A stretch of 64,000 bases of DNA. Source: Onchidella celtica (Eukaryota; Mollusca; Gastropoda; Systellommatophora; Onchidiidae). Below are positions 21,285 to 32,489 of the stretch, one piece after another; position 1 is the stretch's first letter; each line of letters begins with the position of its first letter. The position numbers were made by a program, and so were the translations under genes. Under the pieces are notes generated by a model. It saw only the letters and a program-made list of their open reading frames with translations. It ran no database searches and had not been told where the DNA came from. The stretch is from NCBI GenBank assembly GCA_963931925.1, contig OZ007579.1:36690566-36754565 (forward strand), read 5' to 3'.

Positions 21285-22562
21285 TGTTACGGGTGTGCCC
21301 TCGAGTGTTACGGGGATGGTTTATATGGAATTATTGTTACGACTGCATTTTAACTATCGAGAGGTTTTTAGAAATTACTCTTCCATACCATGCCACATAT
21401 ACTAATAACAATTCGAGTAAGTTTTATCAAGGACCTTGCAGGGCCACAAATTTATTACTTTAAATTCCCTAACAAATTTCGTCTAGCTTTTACATATTAA
21501 AAGGACAACATCAGCAGCATCAAATGAAAATACAATAATATATCACTAGAAGTCTCCTCTAGATTCTTAAAAGATTATATCATTCTGACTCATTCACAAT
21601 TTAATTATTACTTCTCTATCTTTCAGATATAGCCTACCTACTATCTAATAAATAATATCTTAATGTCTCAGACGACAATGTTAACTCAGTTACTTGTGCC
21701 TACCGCTTAAAAAGGATATAACTCGTCAACACAACTGACGTAGTTACATTAGATCTAGATCTACTCTAGGATGGGCTGGCAATCCCCAGCCTCATCCAGA
21801 CACATCAATTTCAATTTACAAATGTGTATACCAGACACTCATGCTAGATCTAGTTGCATGTAAAATACATTGTAGTCTTGCATTCTTTGGTAGCACTTCT
21901 ACTGGAAAATTAAGGTCAGATTCACGTTCATCGTCGAATCAGTGGGTAGAAACTTACGATTGTTCCCTGATACGAGATCAGGGAGCTGGAGAAAATAGCA
22001 GTAGATCTTTTCATAAGAGCGTATGGTCTCATTCCAATGTCTTTCAATGGCATAGACATGGCTTTAACAATCTTCTGATTCTCTCAGGCCGAATCCAGCC
22101 GACTGCCCTCACAGATGGATAATAATTCTGCATGGAGTGATCAAACATAGTAATGGCTCCACTTAAATACTGCTCGGCCATATGCAATTCCCCAGCCAAC
22201 TGCCCAAATTTGATTGGTGCATCCATTTCGAGCTCAGCTCGCAGATTCTATTAATAGTAACAGACAAGGTCAATTTAACATATCAAAACCCTTCCTAAAG
22301 TCACTAACCCTCTACGTTTTATGTACGAATTTACTATTTCCCTTTTACTCACCCCTTCCCTCTCTGTTAGAATTCATCAAAATCACGGGGTCGAAAACTG
22401 CACCGTCACTGCCCCACTTTCTTTCCATCTCTAAGAAAAAGCGTTACAAAAACAAACTGTCCACGAGAATAGTTCAAGGACATTTGCACTGGCTAAAATC
22501 AACGCGACCCTGAAATAAACAAACCGTGACCCAGCACGGCAATTCTAGTCCTAACCCTGACA
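21285..22562 (-). repeat. 5' LTR of the complete Gmr1-like element
   Basis: 1278 bp, the same as the 3' LTR plus 25 bp at 21962-21986. That segment contains the perfect hairpin TCCCTGAT/ATCAGGGA with a 5-base loop. Confidence 0.92.
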
Positions 22563-22945
22563 ATAATCATCATCATCACCATCATTATAATCATCATCAT
22601 CATCATCATTATAATCATCACCATCACCATCATTATAATCATCATCATCACCATCATTATAATCATCATCATCACCATCATTATAATCATCATCATTATT
22701 ATAATCATCATCATCACCATCATTATAATCATCATCATCACCATCATTATAATCATCATCATCATCATCATCACCATCATTATAATCATCATCATCACCA
22801 TCATTATAATCATCATCATCACCATCATTATAATCATCATTATCACCATCATTATAATCATCATCATCACCATCATTATAATCATCATCATCACCATCAT
22901 TATAATCATCATCATCACCATCATTATAATCATCATCATCATCTT
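22563..22945 (+). repeat. 24-bp minisatellite, right part
   Basis: About 16 units of an ATTATAATCATC-type sequence with an ACC in each unit. It begins with the right target duplication ATAAT. Both strands are open because the period is a multiple of three (plus: HHHHHHYN). This is a repeat, not a gene. Confidence 0.92.
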
Positions 22946-24239
22946 TACATTTCTCCTCCTCCTCATCCCCCTCCTCATCATCATCATTTAGCTTTATCGT
23001 TTGAATTTACTTTTATTCCCCACCAACCTTGGCTTCATCCTATTGATACTTTTTCTCACATTCTCATCACCATCATCAGCTACATTGTTATCATTGTTTT
23101 CATCGTGGCTGTATTGTTGTCGTAACTCCAGCCTTTAAGTGTGTTTTGTTATTGTTTTATTTTGTTTTCTTATCCTATTTTTTAATAATAAATCTTTCTT
23201 TCTATCTTCATTAATTGGTATTTTTCTGGGGTTTTTTGTGTTGTTGTTTTTTTTGTAGTTGCTTGGCATCTCAATCACCGCCTTGTAGGCCTATATTATA
23301 ATTAATCGTTTTGTCACTGTTATCTATCTTTTCTGTGGGCATGGTGGAAAGGAGCGGGTGGGGGGGGGGGGGGGGAGGTTGAATATTGGAAATATATGTC
23401 ATGAAACGGCGTGTTTTGTTGTTTTGATGTAAAGGAAGGAGAGATAATGATAATAATAATAATAATAATACACAGCATTTATATAGCGCTTCATCCCGTT
23501 AACAACCAGACTCCAAGCGCTTTACAACATTTACATCATCATTATTTTACAATCACACACATAATACACTGGCATACTCAGGAAAAAAACATAAAATGGA
23601 CATTTCGAGTGTACAAAAAAAGACATGTAGTTTTACAGGAAAGAATATTGAAGAGTGCGGGATGGAGAGTGGGGGTGTGATTAACTTAAACCGACTGATT
23701 GAGAGAGTGATAGCAAGAAAGGAAGAATGAAAACTGTAAACATTGTTTTGTATATACATGTGTATATAGATCTATATATTTTATATTCCAAGCCAGACAT
23801 GTTGTGTAAAGTCACCTGTCCCTCCAAGTCAGGTAAGAAATTGTAGAAAAGTACAGTACAGACTGAGCCGTCTTAGCGTATGAGCACCCCGGGCAGTTGC
23901 CCAGGGACCGACCCAAGGGTTTAGGGACGACCCTGCATGCAAATTTACATTGGTTTTTGAATCGAGGAAGAAAATCCCACGCATTACAAAAGACCCTGTC
24001 CAGGGGCCTATACTAATGTTACCCGACGCCTCCCCTCCGCACAGTAATACAATAATACACGTGTTATAGTATTTATCAATCTTCCCCGGTGGCGGGGAGC
24101 GTAGGTTTGTTTCGTTTATTTACGTTTTGAACGTTGCTTGTTTTGTTTCACCCATGTATTGAACTGTACTGTTCAAAAGAAAAAAAAAAAGAAAAAAAGA
24201 TATCCCTAGATCTTAGCCCTCTGAGATTTCCTTTGTTTA
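22946..24239. other. Intronic or intergenic stretch with an L2-type LINE/SINE tail
   Basis: Mostly featureless. An (AAT)n run at about 23446-23470 is followed by CATTTATATAGCGCTT, the reverse of the GCGCTATATAAA tail at 46420-46445, so a small 3' fragment of that family is present. A G run lies near 23360. Confidence 0.55.
23793..23832 (+). CDS. Possible small exon with C-x3-C, uncertain
   Basis: The acceptor TTCCAAG and donor CAG|GTAAGA bound 40 bases. In phase 0 they read PDMLCKVTCPSKS, which has the same C-x3-C start as the six-Cys modules. It would leave phase 1. It may be a remnant of a module or chance. Confidence 0.25.
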
Positions 24240-24709
24240 TAACTGGTTAATCGTTACTTTACATAATGCCAGATTTTTTGTCAGTTAATAGGCCAATCTG
24301 CATTGACGATTAATTTTAATTCAGCTGCACTGTGCCATCAAAGTTAAAGGCGATACTACCAGAGAGTATTACTACATACTCTCTGGTACTACTCAATAAT
24401 TATGACATTGTTTTGTGCCAGATTTTTTTTGCCATAATTATGTAATTCCTGCATGATTTTTTTACCTGAAATTACGCCCCTACATTTGCACTGTACCAAC
24501 AAGTGCAAGGTATAATTCATTATTATTACATTGTTTGTACTAGAAATTTGCCTTAACTGTGCCATTTATGTGTTGTTTACACAAGACTAACTGGCCAGAA
24601 TATCTTTCTCTATAGTTTCAAACGTGCCATTGATGATTACATTGCATATGCCAGATTTTTGCAGTTTTTAGGCCAGTACTGCATTGTTTCCACATGACTT
24701 TTTTACCAG
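24240..24709 (+). repeat. Degenerate tandem copies of a module-exon 5' half and its upstream intron
   Basis: The segment before the 24710 exon (GCCAGATTTTT, then TTTTTACCAG, then the exon start) recurs at about 24410-24515 and in a weaker form at 24265-24350. In the middle copy ACCTGAAATTACGCCCCTAC corresponds to the exon start but the first Cys codon reads CGC. Spacing of the last two is about 240 bp. Confidence 0.6.
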
Positions 24710-24841
24710 AAATTCTGCCCGTACAGCTGCACTACACCATCCCAGTGCAAGGTACAAGCTCCAGAATTCACCTGTTCGTTCTCCTCTTCTTACGTTTGTT
24801 GCCGGGAAACTACGGACATCTTTGATCCTTTTCCTTCTAAG
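24710..24841 (+). CDS. Six-cysteine module exon A (phase 0-0)
   Basis: The acceptor TTTACCAG and donor AAG|GTGAAT bound 132 bases (44 codons). The module starts FCPYSCTTPSQCK and ends YVCC, with spacing C-x3-C-x5-C-x8-C-x7-CC, followed by a short acidic and proline tail. The same C-x3-C-x5-C, then C, then VCC layout recurs in the exons at 26016, 28972, 30713 and 32573. The pattern recalls small disulfide folds such as clip or defensin-like domains, but I cannot assign a family. Confidence 0.6.
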
Positions 24842-26015
24842 GTGAATATTATGACTGTCTTTGTCCGTCATTTGTTGTCACTAAACTAGTTGGACCGCTG
24901 ACTCGGGGAATACACAAATGTGATTTTTAAAGTTCAATTTCGATCACTAATGTGTAAACTGAGACAGTGAACGAAATTTCCTGTCACATTTTTTAAAATT
25001 CTACTCGAAGAAAATGCGTCCTTTTTTTTTCCGGCTCAAAATGTCGGCACATTTTCTTCTGTTCAACCAGGTTGTGGCTCAAAATCAACGGAAGTATTTA
25101 AAATATAGCGAACGTCAAGACCTTCTAAAATACGCCCACATACACGTTTACCTCTTTTTTTGTGTGTGTGTGATGCGATATTTTGTAGAATTAAAACCTG
25201 AGCGGTGAAAAAGCCATTCATGAGTACATTAGAGACCTTACTTCCTTTATAATGCAGTATGATTATTTTGTTGGTGGTGATTTAAAAAAAAATTTATTTA
25301 TAGTGGTTGCTGCAAGTGTAATAATTCTTGTGAAAACGTAAGCAAAGCAAGAATGTGGCAGAAAGGAAAAGCTGCATATTGCAAAGCCTCACGTGAGAAA
25401 ACTGTAGAAAGACTACAATAAAACACAAAGGGGAAAAGACAAGACAAAACAAGCTGTCGGTCAAAAAAGGCCTTCTTCGTGCAAAATATTGAAACAGTAT
25501 GAATAGGAAATGAACAAAAAAATTTCCAAAATTCATAATCATACAGACACTTATCTCATTCATGCGAGTTCAGTTTCTTTCTTTCTTTTACTTTCTTGCT
25601 GTGCGGCCATTTTGAGAAACATTATTTTAAAAATTGGAAGAGGTGCACGTTTGGTAACATCACGTGAACTTAATCTAATGTTAATTTTTTTCTTTTTGTT
25701 TTGTTCAATCAAAATACTATTTCCTCATAATTACAAAAGGAGGTGGGAGGAGGAGGGGGGGGGGGATTATTTACAAAGACAATGCTTTAACATAACATTA
25801 TTATAGACTATGATTATTAAAGAAATGTCTGGTGCTTTCCATGCGGGAAATTGCGAAGTGGTCTTCGTGCCAATTTCATTTCAGTTGATCAGCAAGTTCT
25901 GTTTTCATCATTTGTCTGAGAAACATTTCTGGGAAATACAGATATACAGAAATCGACTAGTGTGTACATTTTTCTATTTCTCCACCTTGTCATTTGGCCA
26001 CACCCTCTTGAGCAG
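24842..26015. other. Intron with a partial inverted-repeat element
   Basis: No coding signal. About 25360-25480 resembles one arm of the foldback element at 33852-34050. A G run lies near 25755. Confidence 0.45.
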
Positions 26016-26170
26016 CGCCCCTGCCCCTACACTTGCACCAGTTTCCAGAACTGTGCCGTCCTTGACTACGACCCCTACACCGACTGTGGCCGGGGATTGA
26101 CGTGTGCTGTAGGCGAGTGGGCAGTCCTTTTGCTTTCAACACTTTGCTTGATGATACGCCCTTATCCCCG
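26016..26170 (+). pseudogene. Six-cysteine module exon B, one base out of frame
   Basis: The acceptor (AGCAG, or the AG three bases earlier) and donor CCCCG|GTAAGT bound 155 bases. The first part reads RPCPYTCTSFQNC and continues to DCGRG in phase 0. The VCC motif and a phase-0 donor are only in the next frame, so one base is lacking, most likely in the run of four G at 26092-26095. The break may be a real mutation or an under-called homopolymer. Spacing before the break is C-x3-C-x5-C-x10-C. Confidence 0.55.
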
Positions 26171-27061
26171 GTAAGTTCAACTCGCTGGGTGTTTTTGTTT
26201 TTTTTTTGGTTTGTTTGTTTGATTTTATGTGAGCACGAGCTGGGCAGGGCAGTGGTAAAGGATTAAATCGTCACTGCTCTACAATAATGGCGTACGTCAG
26301 ACTTACGCCAAAAGGCAACTGATGGTTCATTGCATTTCTGAGCATGAGGGCTATCCGATAATTTTGTAGAAAAAGAAATGTGCCAATAGGGGGAATATAA
26401 TAATACAATAGAATCATGATTGCGTAAGTCACCAAAAGACAGGAAAAGAAGCCGTTTTTTCTAATTTCTCAAGTGTAAAAAAAATGACGTATACCATTAG
26501 CGTAGAGCAGTGACGCTATTCCACCGGGCACCTGAGTTCACCCGCATGTGGGGTCTGGGGATTCCTAAGTGGCACCAAGGCTTATGTTCTTCTATGTCAT
26601 TTCGTCCACATGCTGCTAATTACCGGAATTTGCAATTCAGCTTTGAAAATACGTTTAGTGGTTGGGACGTTGGTTGATTTCTTATCTGTGTGGCTCAATG
26701 TTCCCTCTTAGCTGCGCGGGTGTGCAGTTGCACAGTCGCTATACTGGTGCCGCGCACCTCTGAATGTTGCCCCTCATCTTAATTTACAAAATAAAATTGT
26801 TTTGGCCACTATTTAAAATATTTTTGTCCAAAGCATCAAAAGCTCCGTTCAAAGGTTTGGAAAAATTAGAGGGAACCTTTGCTGGATGTTATTATTGGCA
26901 GAAAAGTTCTAATTTGGTCGACTAACTTGTTTGAAGACGTATTCAAGCTCAGAGTATCAACTAACATTTTACCTTATCTGATCTATGATCTATTGAAGCT
27001 GAGACAAAGCGTATTCCTGCGCCCGTTCCCTTCAGACGGATCGGACAATGGTCAGTTTGGA
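26171..27061. other. Intron, nothing recognised
   Basis: AT-rich with T runs. I see no exon with both splice signals and no element ends. Confidence 0.45.
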
Positions 27062-27109
27062 GCGGCGCCACTGACTGAACGCGACCAGGTAAGACAAAGA
27101 ACGATTATT

Positions 27110-27395
27110 GGGAGGAGGGTGTAGGATCAGAGGTCAAGAGACGCAAGCTCAAATGGTATGGCCATGTCATGAGATCATCAGGCGCTTGCCAAGACATTCC
27201 TGCAAGGCACAGTATAAGGAGGGAGAAGGAGAGGCAGACAGAGGAAGAGATAGGAGGACAATATCCCAGAATGGACGGGCTTGAGGTTGAGAGATACAAC
27301 CAGGTCAGAAAACTTTGAGATGATTGGGGGATGCTGGTTGTCAGATCACCTTTGGCGTCCCAGACCGTCCACAAGACTACGGGATGGAGTGAGAG
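27110..27395 (+). mobile_element. RTE-like LINE, 3' coding fragment
   Basis: Degenerate translation contains RRKLKWYGHVMRSSG and later basic and acidic residues typical of the C-terminal part of endonuclease-reverse transcriptase LINEs. Stops are present. A fragment with the same GGCGTCCCA ending lies at 58440-58610. Confidence 0.55.
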
Positions 27396-27442
27396 AGAGA
27401 GAGGAGAGAGAGAGAGAGGAGAGAGAGAGGGAGAGAGAGAGA

Positions 27443-27473
<31 letters not shown>
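27389..27473. repeat. (GA)n microsatellite
   Basis: GAGAGA run within the LINE fragment's 3' part. Confidence 0.9.
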
Positions 27474-27689
27474 GATCAGTGGCTATGGCGTGAGGTAGGC
27501 AGAGTCTATCTGAGATTGTCATTGGCCTCAAGAGGGACGCGGATGTGGAGTTCAAAAAGCTCTGGAAATCTTATTTAGTGATTCAATGGGAGTAGAACAT
27601 CGCCGGAGGTCCAAGCTGTTGATTTAGGACCAAAACGGCATCTGGACATAGGCATAACTTTATCAATCCTCTGGAACAAAAAATACTCA

Positions 27690-27960
27690 AAAGAAAAAAA
27701 AAAGTATGTTGTTTTGAGGTCTTTGTTTTCGGACGATCTCTGCCATCGATGTTTTTCTCAGTATCCGAGAAGACTAGGTGCTCGGTCCTACCTACCTGAG
27801 GACCAGGGACAGGAAATTCCCCCAAATTTCTAACATGCCTGCACCGACCGGGAATCGGACCTGGTACCTTCAGCAAGAGAGGCGAGCACTCTACCTCTAA
27901 ACTAAGGTGTCCCCTGAAATCCAGCATGAAGTCGCTGACAGACTTTTTAACTATAGACAA
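27690..27960 (-). mobile_element. tRNA-derived SINE
   Basis: On the minus strand an A-box-like TTTAGAGGTAGAGTGCTCGC (near 27880-27905) and a B box GGTCCGATTCCCGG (27848-27861) sit at tRNA spacing, followed by a tRNA-unrelated body. The body motif TATCCGAGAAGAC recurs near 57065-57090. Acceptor-stem pairing is poor, so it is a SINE rather than a tRNA gene. Confidence 0.7.
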
Positions 27961-28080
27961 AAGCTGACAGTGCCACACACTTTACTTGCCTACATCGGCA
28001 CAATTTTCTCCACGCATTTGTATCATAGGAATGTTCTTTCTAGGGGAAATTGATTCCACGAGTTGATTTAAAGATGGAAG

Positions 28081-28244
28081 TGCATATCCGTACAACATGT
28101 TGTGCACACAATTCGATGACGTAGAACACACATTGTGAATGAATCTTCTTCGTTCATAGAAGAGGGCTTACATTTTAGACCAATCAGGTAGAGCTACCCC
28201 AGCCCACGCCATCGAATTGTGTGCACATGTTGTACGGATATGCA
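28081..28244. mobile_element. Foldback inverted-repeat element, 164 bp
   Basis: It begins TGCATATCCGTACAACATG and ends with its inverse, giving arms of about 40 bases that extend to CAATTCGATG. A related, longer copy is at 56378-56749. No clear target duplication. Confidence 0.7.
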
Positions 28245-28971
28245 TTTCGTTTAAAAGATTTTACGATATTTTGGAAACTCATTCCAGATCTATACAAAAC
28301 ATTATTTTCAGAGGTTTACGGATAAAATAGTTTTATACGGAACTTTTCCCGTTTTATTTTCATTTTTGACATTTTAATTGATCAAGTTCTGAGAACCCAG
28401 CTGTAGTAGGGTCCAAAAACAAAAACTGCGGAAGAGACAAAGTGGCTGTTATTCTGCCGACGCGCCTTTAAATCCATACAGCATCCTTGCGTTAGTCCGT
28501 CGTAGATTTGTATAGGACTTCCTGAAGGTTGGTAGGATTACCGTAGGGTCGGGTTCCCTACATCAAACCGACGTCGTAACCAGCGGATCTACGTAGGAAC
28601 GATGTGATTCCTTTGTGCAAACTTGTCGTCAATGCTACGCCTCGGATTTCCCTAGAGCTGCTGGCTGGGAAAGATCAGATTCTGCAATTTTTTTAATACC
28701 GTCTTTGTGCAGAGAAAGGCTGATCAAACTTGAGTGTAAACGAGAAATCTTATCGTGACCTGCGGGTGATTGGTGGGCGCTTCCAGTTTGACCTCTTTCT
28801 CTCCTATCGCTCTGTTAATATTGTCAATCGTTTTGCTCTTTCCCTGCATAATATCGTCAGGTATTTGCCATATTGTTGTACCCCTCGATATACAACCATT
28901 ATCGTGTCCATGTGCTTCTAGACTCAAACTTACAGCTGAAACTTATCGTGACACACCGTTTTGTCCTACAG
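28245..28971. other. Intron, nothing recognised
   Basis: No exon or element could be supported here. Confidence 0.4.
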
Positions 28972-29124
28972 CCTCCAGCCTGCCAGTACACCTGTCGCTC
29001 ACCTGCGGGATGTGCACAGATTGATCCTACTGCTCAGTGTGGCTCAGCGGCACAGGTGTGTTGTATCAGTGCTAGCCAAGGAAAGATAGGCAGCAGTGAC
29101 CAGTTGGCGCCTGCAGTGGTCCAG
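28972..29124 (+). CDS. Six-cysteine module exon C (phase 0-0), intact
   Basis: The acceptor TCCTACAG and donor CAG|GTAAGT bound 153 bases (51 codons). It reads PPACQYTCRSPAGCAQID, then QCGSAAQVCC, then a polar tail. Spacing is C-x3-C-x5-C-x8-C-x6-CC. CG before the final VCC resembles clip-domain ends, but the rest is too short for a normal clip domain. It keeps frame with exon A and with the last exon at 32573. Confidence 0.62.
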
Positions 29125-30096
29125 GTAAGTTGACTCAATGGTTATAAAGGACAAGTAAAATGAGGTGACTGGGGTTAATTTCATAAATGTCCGAAGTTTC
29201 CTGCTTCCAAAATCTTCGGTTGCACGTCGTTGTTACCTTGAGCACGCATAAGCCGAATTTTTTTTATCGGCCAACTATTTGGAGGATGACGTCATTACAT
29301 TGAGCTTAAGCGAGATTCGACCAGTCAGCAGGTGCGCGGGGTCTTATTAAAACAACATACAAATATACACGTCATAAGCCATTTGCACCTATATGTCATA
29401 TTCAGTCACTTCATATTCCAGACAATACAGTCGCTCGGAATCTCTGCTCATCGAGTCACGTTACAACTGGTTAGTAATAGTTTTTGTGATCTTACGTGAC
29501 CAGCTGTCAAAACATTGCCTGGAACGTTGATTTCTACAGCAGCTCCTATAAGGCTAAGCGACTACGTGCCACTTTGTTGCTTTGCAGTGGCATTACAATT
29601 GCTTGTCTAATGCAGGAGGCCAATGAATAGGGATGCCCTCACGATCACGCAAGACACGGGCAAATTGCATCGTTGAAAGGAGTATGAAGCTAAGACACAG
29701 CGGTATGCCGCATGTGTGCATTTAGCCTCAGAGGTGATAACAGACTAAGGCTGGTGTAAGCGCCAGACCCACACCGTGACACAGTGCCTGTTGTGCTAGT
29801 GTGAAGCAAAATGTATGGGCGACAAGCCACTGGTCTGGCACATGCATCAGCCTTGGTTTGTTTCATCCCTCGGACACTCCCGGTGTAGTCAACTCGTCCC
29901 CTTAGAATGACAAGGTTCTAACTCCCTTCCATCAATTTTGAGAAATAGGCCCATTGCGGATAACGGCCATTTTAGTTGTAAGGACCGATGATTAACCATG
30001 GCGATGGTAGCACTGATTTTGATTCGTTAGCTGATTTGCACTGTGAGCACTTCAGGCGTCGCGAACCAATATCGGCGGCGAGCTAAAAAAAAAAAG
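29125..30096. other. Intron, nothing recognised
   Basis: No coding or element signal was found. Confidence 0.4.
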
Positions 30097-30263
30097 TTCA
30101 CTTCAGTAAACAATGGCACGTGTGTACATGCACATGGGAGACGTTCGGTCAATTCTTTCACTTCCTTTCCCTTGTTTACACGGATGGTAGGGAATCTGAC
30201 CAGCTTGGATCCATCTTTTCCACCCCTGTCATAACAGTCAACTGCAATGCAACCAGCAGGCAT
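30097..30263 (-). CDS. N-terminal THAP-type zinc finger fragment
   Basis: The minus-strand ATG at 30263 opens MPAGCIAVDC, then DRGGKDGSK, then LVRFPTI. That is the start of a THAP domain: M-P-x-x-C-x4-C, a basic stretch, then the F-P pair. The remainder (the conserved Trp and the final C and H) is not in frame downstream, so this is a first coding exon or a fragment. It lies in an intron of the module gene, on the opposite strand. It could be a host THAP gene or a P-element-type transposase remnant. Confidence 0.5.
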
Positions 30264-30712
30264 TTTAACCGCTTGGACATAATGTCTCGAAGTTATACTC
30301 GTCAGCTGATCCACCGGCCATTTTAGGTGTCGCAAATACAAAACAAAAACACCCTGTGACGTCATTCGCAGTGGGCCTATAGATGATTGAAGTTTCATGT
30401 TCTCATAGCTTTTAGAGATTGGATTTTTTTTTAGTAATACTTACAACTTACACACCCAATTCGCTTGATACTTTGACACACAATGGAAAAGGCCCGAAAA
30501 AGTAGTGTGTAACTCAGTTCAGCCAAAACGTGGAGGTAGAGCCTTGTCATTCCAAGTGGACGCACTGTCACTAGACCACCTGGAGAATTCCAGCAACTCT
30601 ATCCTATCTATAAAAAGAGAAACAACGAAACAAACAAAAAACTCACACAGGGAAATTGTTATTTCCTCTCACCCAGCCACTCAGCCCAGCATCACCACCA
30701 CCCCTAACACAG

Positions 30713-30916
30713 TTCACCTTTGCACCCGCCACACTCACGTCCCCTGGTCCGTCAGCCTGCCAGTACACGTGTCGCAGTGCCGTGTGATGTGCCGACATTG
30801 ACAGTACAGCTGAGTGTGGGGCGGGCACGGACGTGTGCTGCCGGAGACAATACCCCACACCCACCCCTCCTTACCAACTGACCACACCCCAACCTGCGGC
30901 ACCACTGCTCTCAACG
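30713..30916 (+). pseudogene. Six-cysteine module exon D with an in-frame stop
   Basis: The phase-0 acceptor AACACAG and donor ACG|GTAAAC bound 204 bases. The module SACQYTCRSAV is followed by TGA at 30785-30787, and then CADIDSTAECGAGTDVCC continues in the same frame with all expected cysteines. It is the closest paralogue of exon C. A single base change would explain the stop. No selenocysteine insertion element was looked for successfully. If included in an mRNA, it would truncate the product. Confidence 0.55.
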
Positions 30917-31052
30917 GTAAACCAGTCTTCTTTTCGGTTATGAAGTTTGGCAGATACGGCCAGGGGACCGGGTCCGGCCGGCCAAAACTGCTTGGCCGGC
31001 CTCCGAGGTCAAAGATCCTATTTCTATAGGGGTGAAGGGTCCTATGTCCTAA

Positions 31053-31344
31053 AGGCCTGTTTACATTGGTAGGTTTTAGGAATAGAAAAAAAAGACAGGA
31101 ATCGGGAACTGTGTGGGAAGAACTCTCCTGGCTTTCCGTCTTTTGTTTTCCGATTTTCCCCTTCGAAACGCTGTTTGCTTACACTGGTCCGTTTTCTGAA
31201 TGAGAAACGATGCCTATCATTTGTTTTGGCCATGTTTCGAAGGGGGAAATCAGAAAGCAAAAGACGGAAAGCCAGGAGAGTTCTTCCCACACAGTCCCCC
31301 ATTCCTTTTTTTTATTCCTGAAATCTTCCAGTGTAAACAGGCCT
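31053..31344. mobile_element. Harbinger-like MITE, 292 bp, TAA target duplication
   Basis: It begins AGGCCTGTTTACA and ends TGTAAACAGGCCT, with arms of about 100 bases that also pair (GACGGAAAGCCAGGAG and its inverse). It is flanked by TAA at 31050-31052 and 31345-31347. Confidence 0.78.
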
Positions 31345-32410
31345 TAAGATTAAAAAAAAAAGGAGGGGAGGCGGTGGTGGCTGTTTACAATGAGACACGA
31401 TCCCGTTGAAATTATGCACACTCATGTCACATGCTGGGATGTCAGAATTAGCGACCAATGAGCAGAGTTGCTCACAATCTAATAGCCGACTTTTTTTGCA
31501 CGTCATTCTGTATACTCTCCAGTAGCCATGTTCATGAACTTGGTATAAATTCGCCCGTTTTTACGCCATGGTGCAGGCTTAGTACAATAGTAGTGCATCC
31601 GGCCACCTTGGTGTATAAACTCAAATTTAGTCGGTATGCATGAACTAAAGTTACACCTACCTCTACCTAGGCATAAATTGTCGCTTGCCGCTGCAACAAA
31701 AACTGACATTACGCATACACTAAATTTGTATCGGCCAATCAATGCCGCGACAAAACAACGCCGATCAAAACAAAACTAAGAGATCGAAGCCCGTTAAGTC
31801 GTGTGTTGGAATAAAATATTAGTTACTACCTTTCTTTCTTTCTTCCTAGAGGACGCCTCTTTCCCAAACTTGTTAGGCGTTGCGTAGCTGAGTTAGTCGT
31901 GCTCGGAGAAAGTGTAAAGTTTACACGTGGGTGTAGGCTTACGCAAAGTTCATGCATACCGGGTAGCGTAAGGCCTACACCACCGTGTAACCAGTTACGC
32001 ACAGTTCATGCATACGGCCACAGGTTAAAATCGCCGTGTTAAGGTCGAGATCGTTTTTAAACTTATATTATGTGTGTGTAAAATACATTGACATGTAGAC
32101 GAATGCCATGTGATTTTGTTGGTTCTGTTTCTTTGATGCCTATTATGTATGTTTAAAAAAAAATGCCCTCCTGACTTAAGTCATTGTTGCTCCGTATTAC
32201 TTATGTTTCAAATAGACAAGCAAATAGACTGATAGATGGAAAATACAGACAAATAGACAGGCTGACAGGCAGGAAGAAGCGCAGACAAGACAGATCAGGG
32301 AATAAACAGACAGATGGAGATAGACAGACATATCGACATACAAATATATTGACAGGCAGACACCCAGACAAACAGGTAGACGTATTGGGTGGACAGGCAG
32401 ACAAACAGAC

Positions 32411-32489
<79 letters not shown>

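Larger units (their letters stand above)
13455..22562 (-). mobile_element. Complete Gmr1-like LTR retrotransposon, 9108 bp
   Basis: Two LTRs (13455-14707 and 21285-22562) flank gag and pol on the minus strand. The flanks are ATAAT (13450-13454) and ATAAT (22563-22567), a perfect 5-bp target duplication inside a 24-bp minisatellite. A primer site and a polypurine tract are in the expected places. The LTRs look identical wherever I compared them except for one 25-bp segment, and the coding frames are unbroken. Both points indicate a recent insertion. Confidence 0.93.

Noticed and set aside
22499-23125. His- and Met-rich open frames
   Set aside because: Period-24 minisatellite keeps frames open; no start context, domain or splice support.
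27838-27916. tRNA gene on the minus strand
   Set aside because: A and B boxes are good but stems do not pair well and a SINE body follows, so it is called a SINE head.
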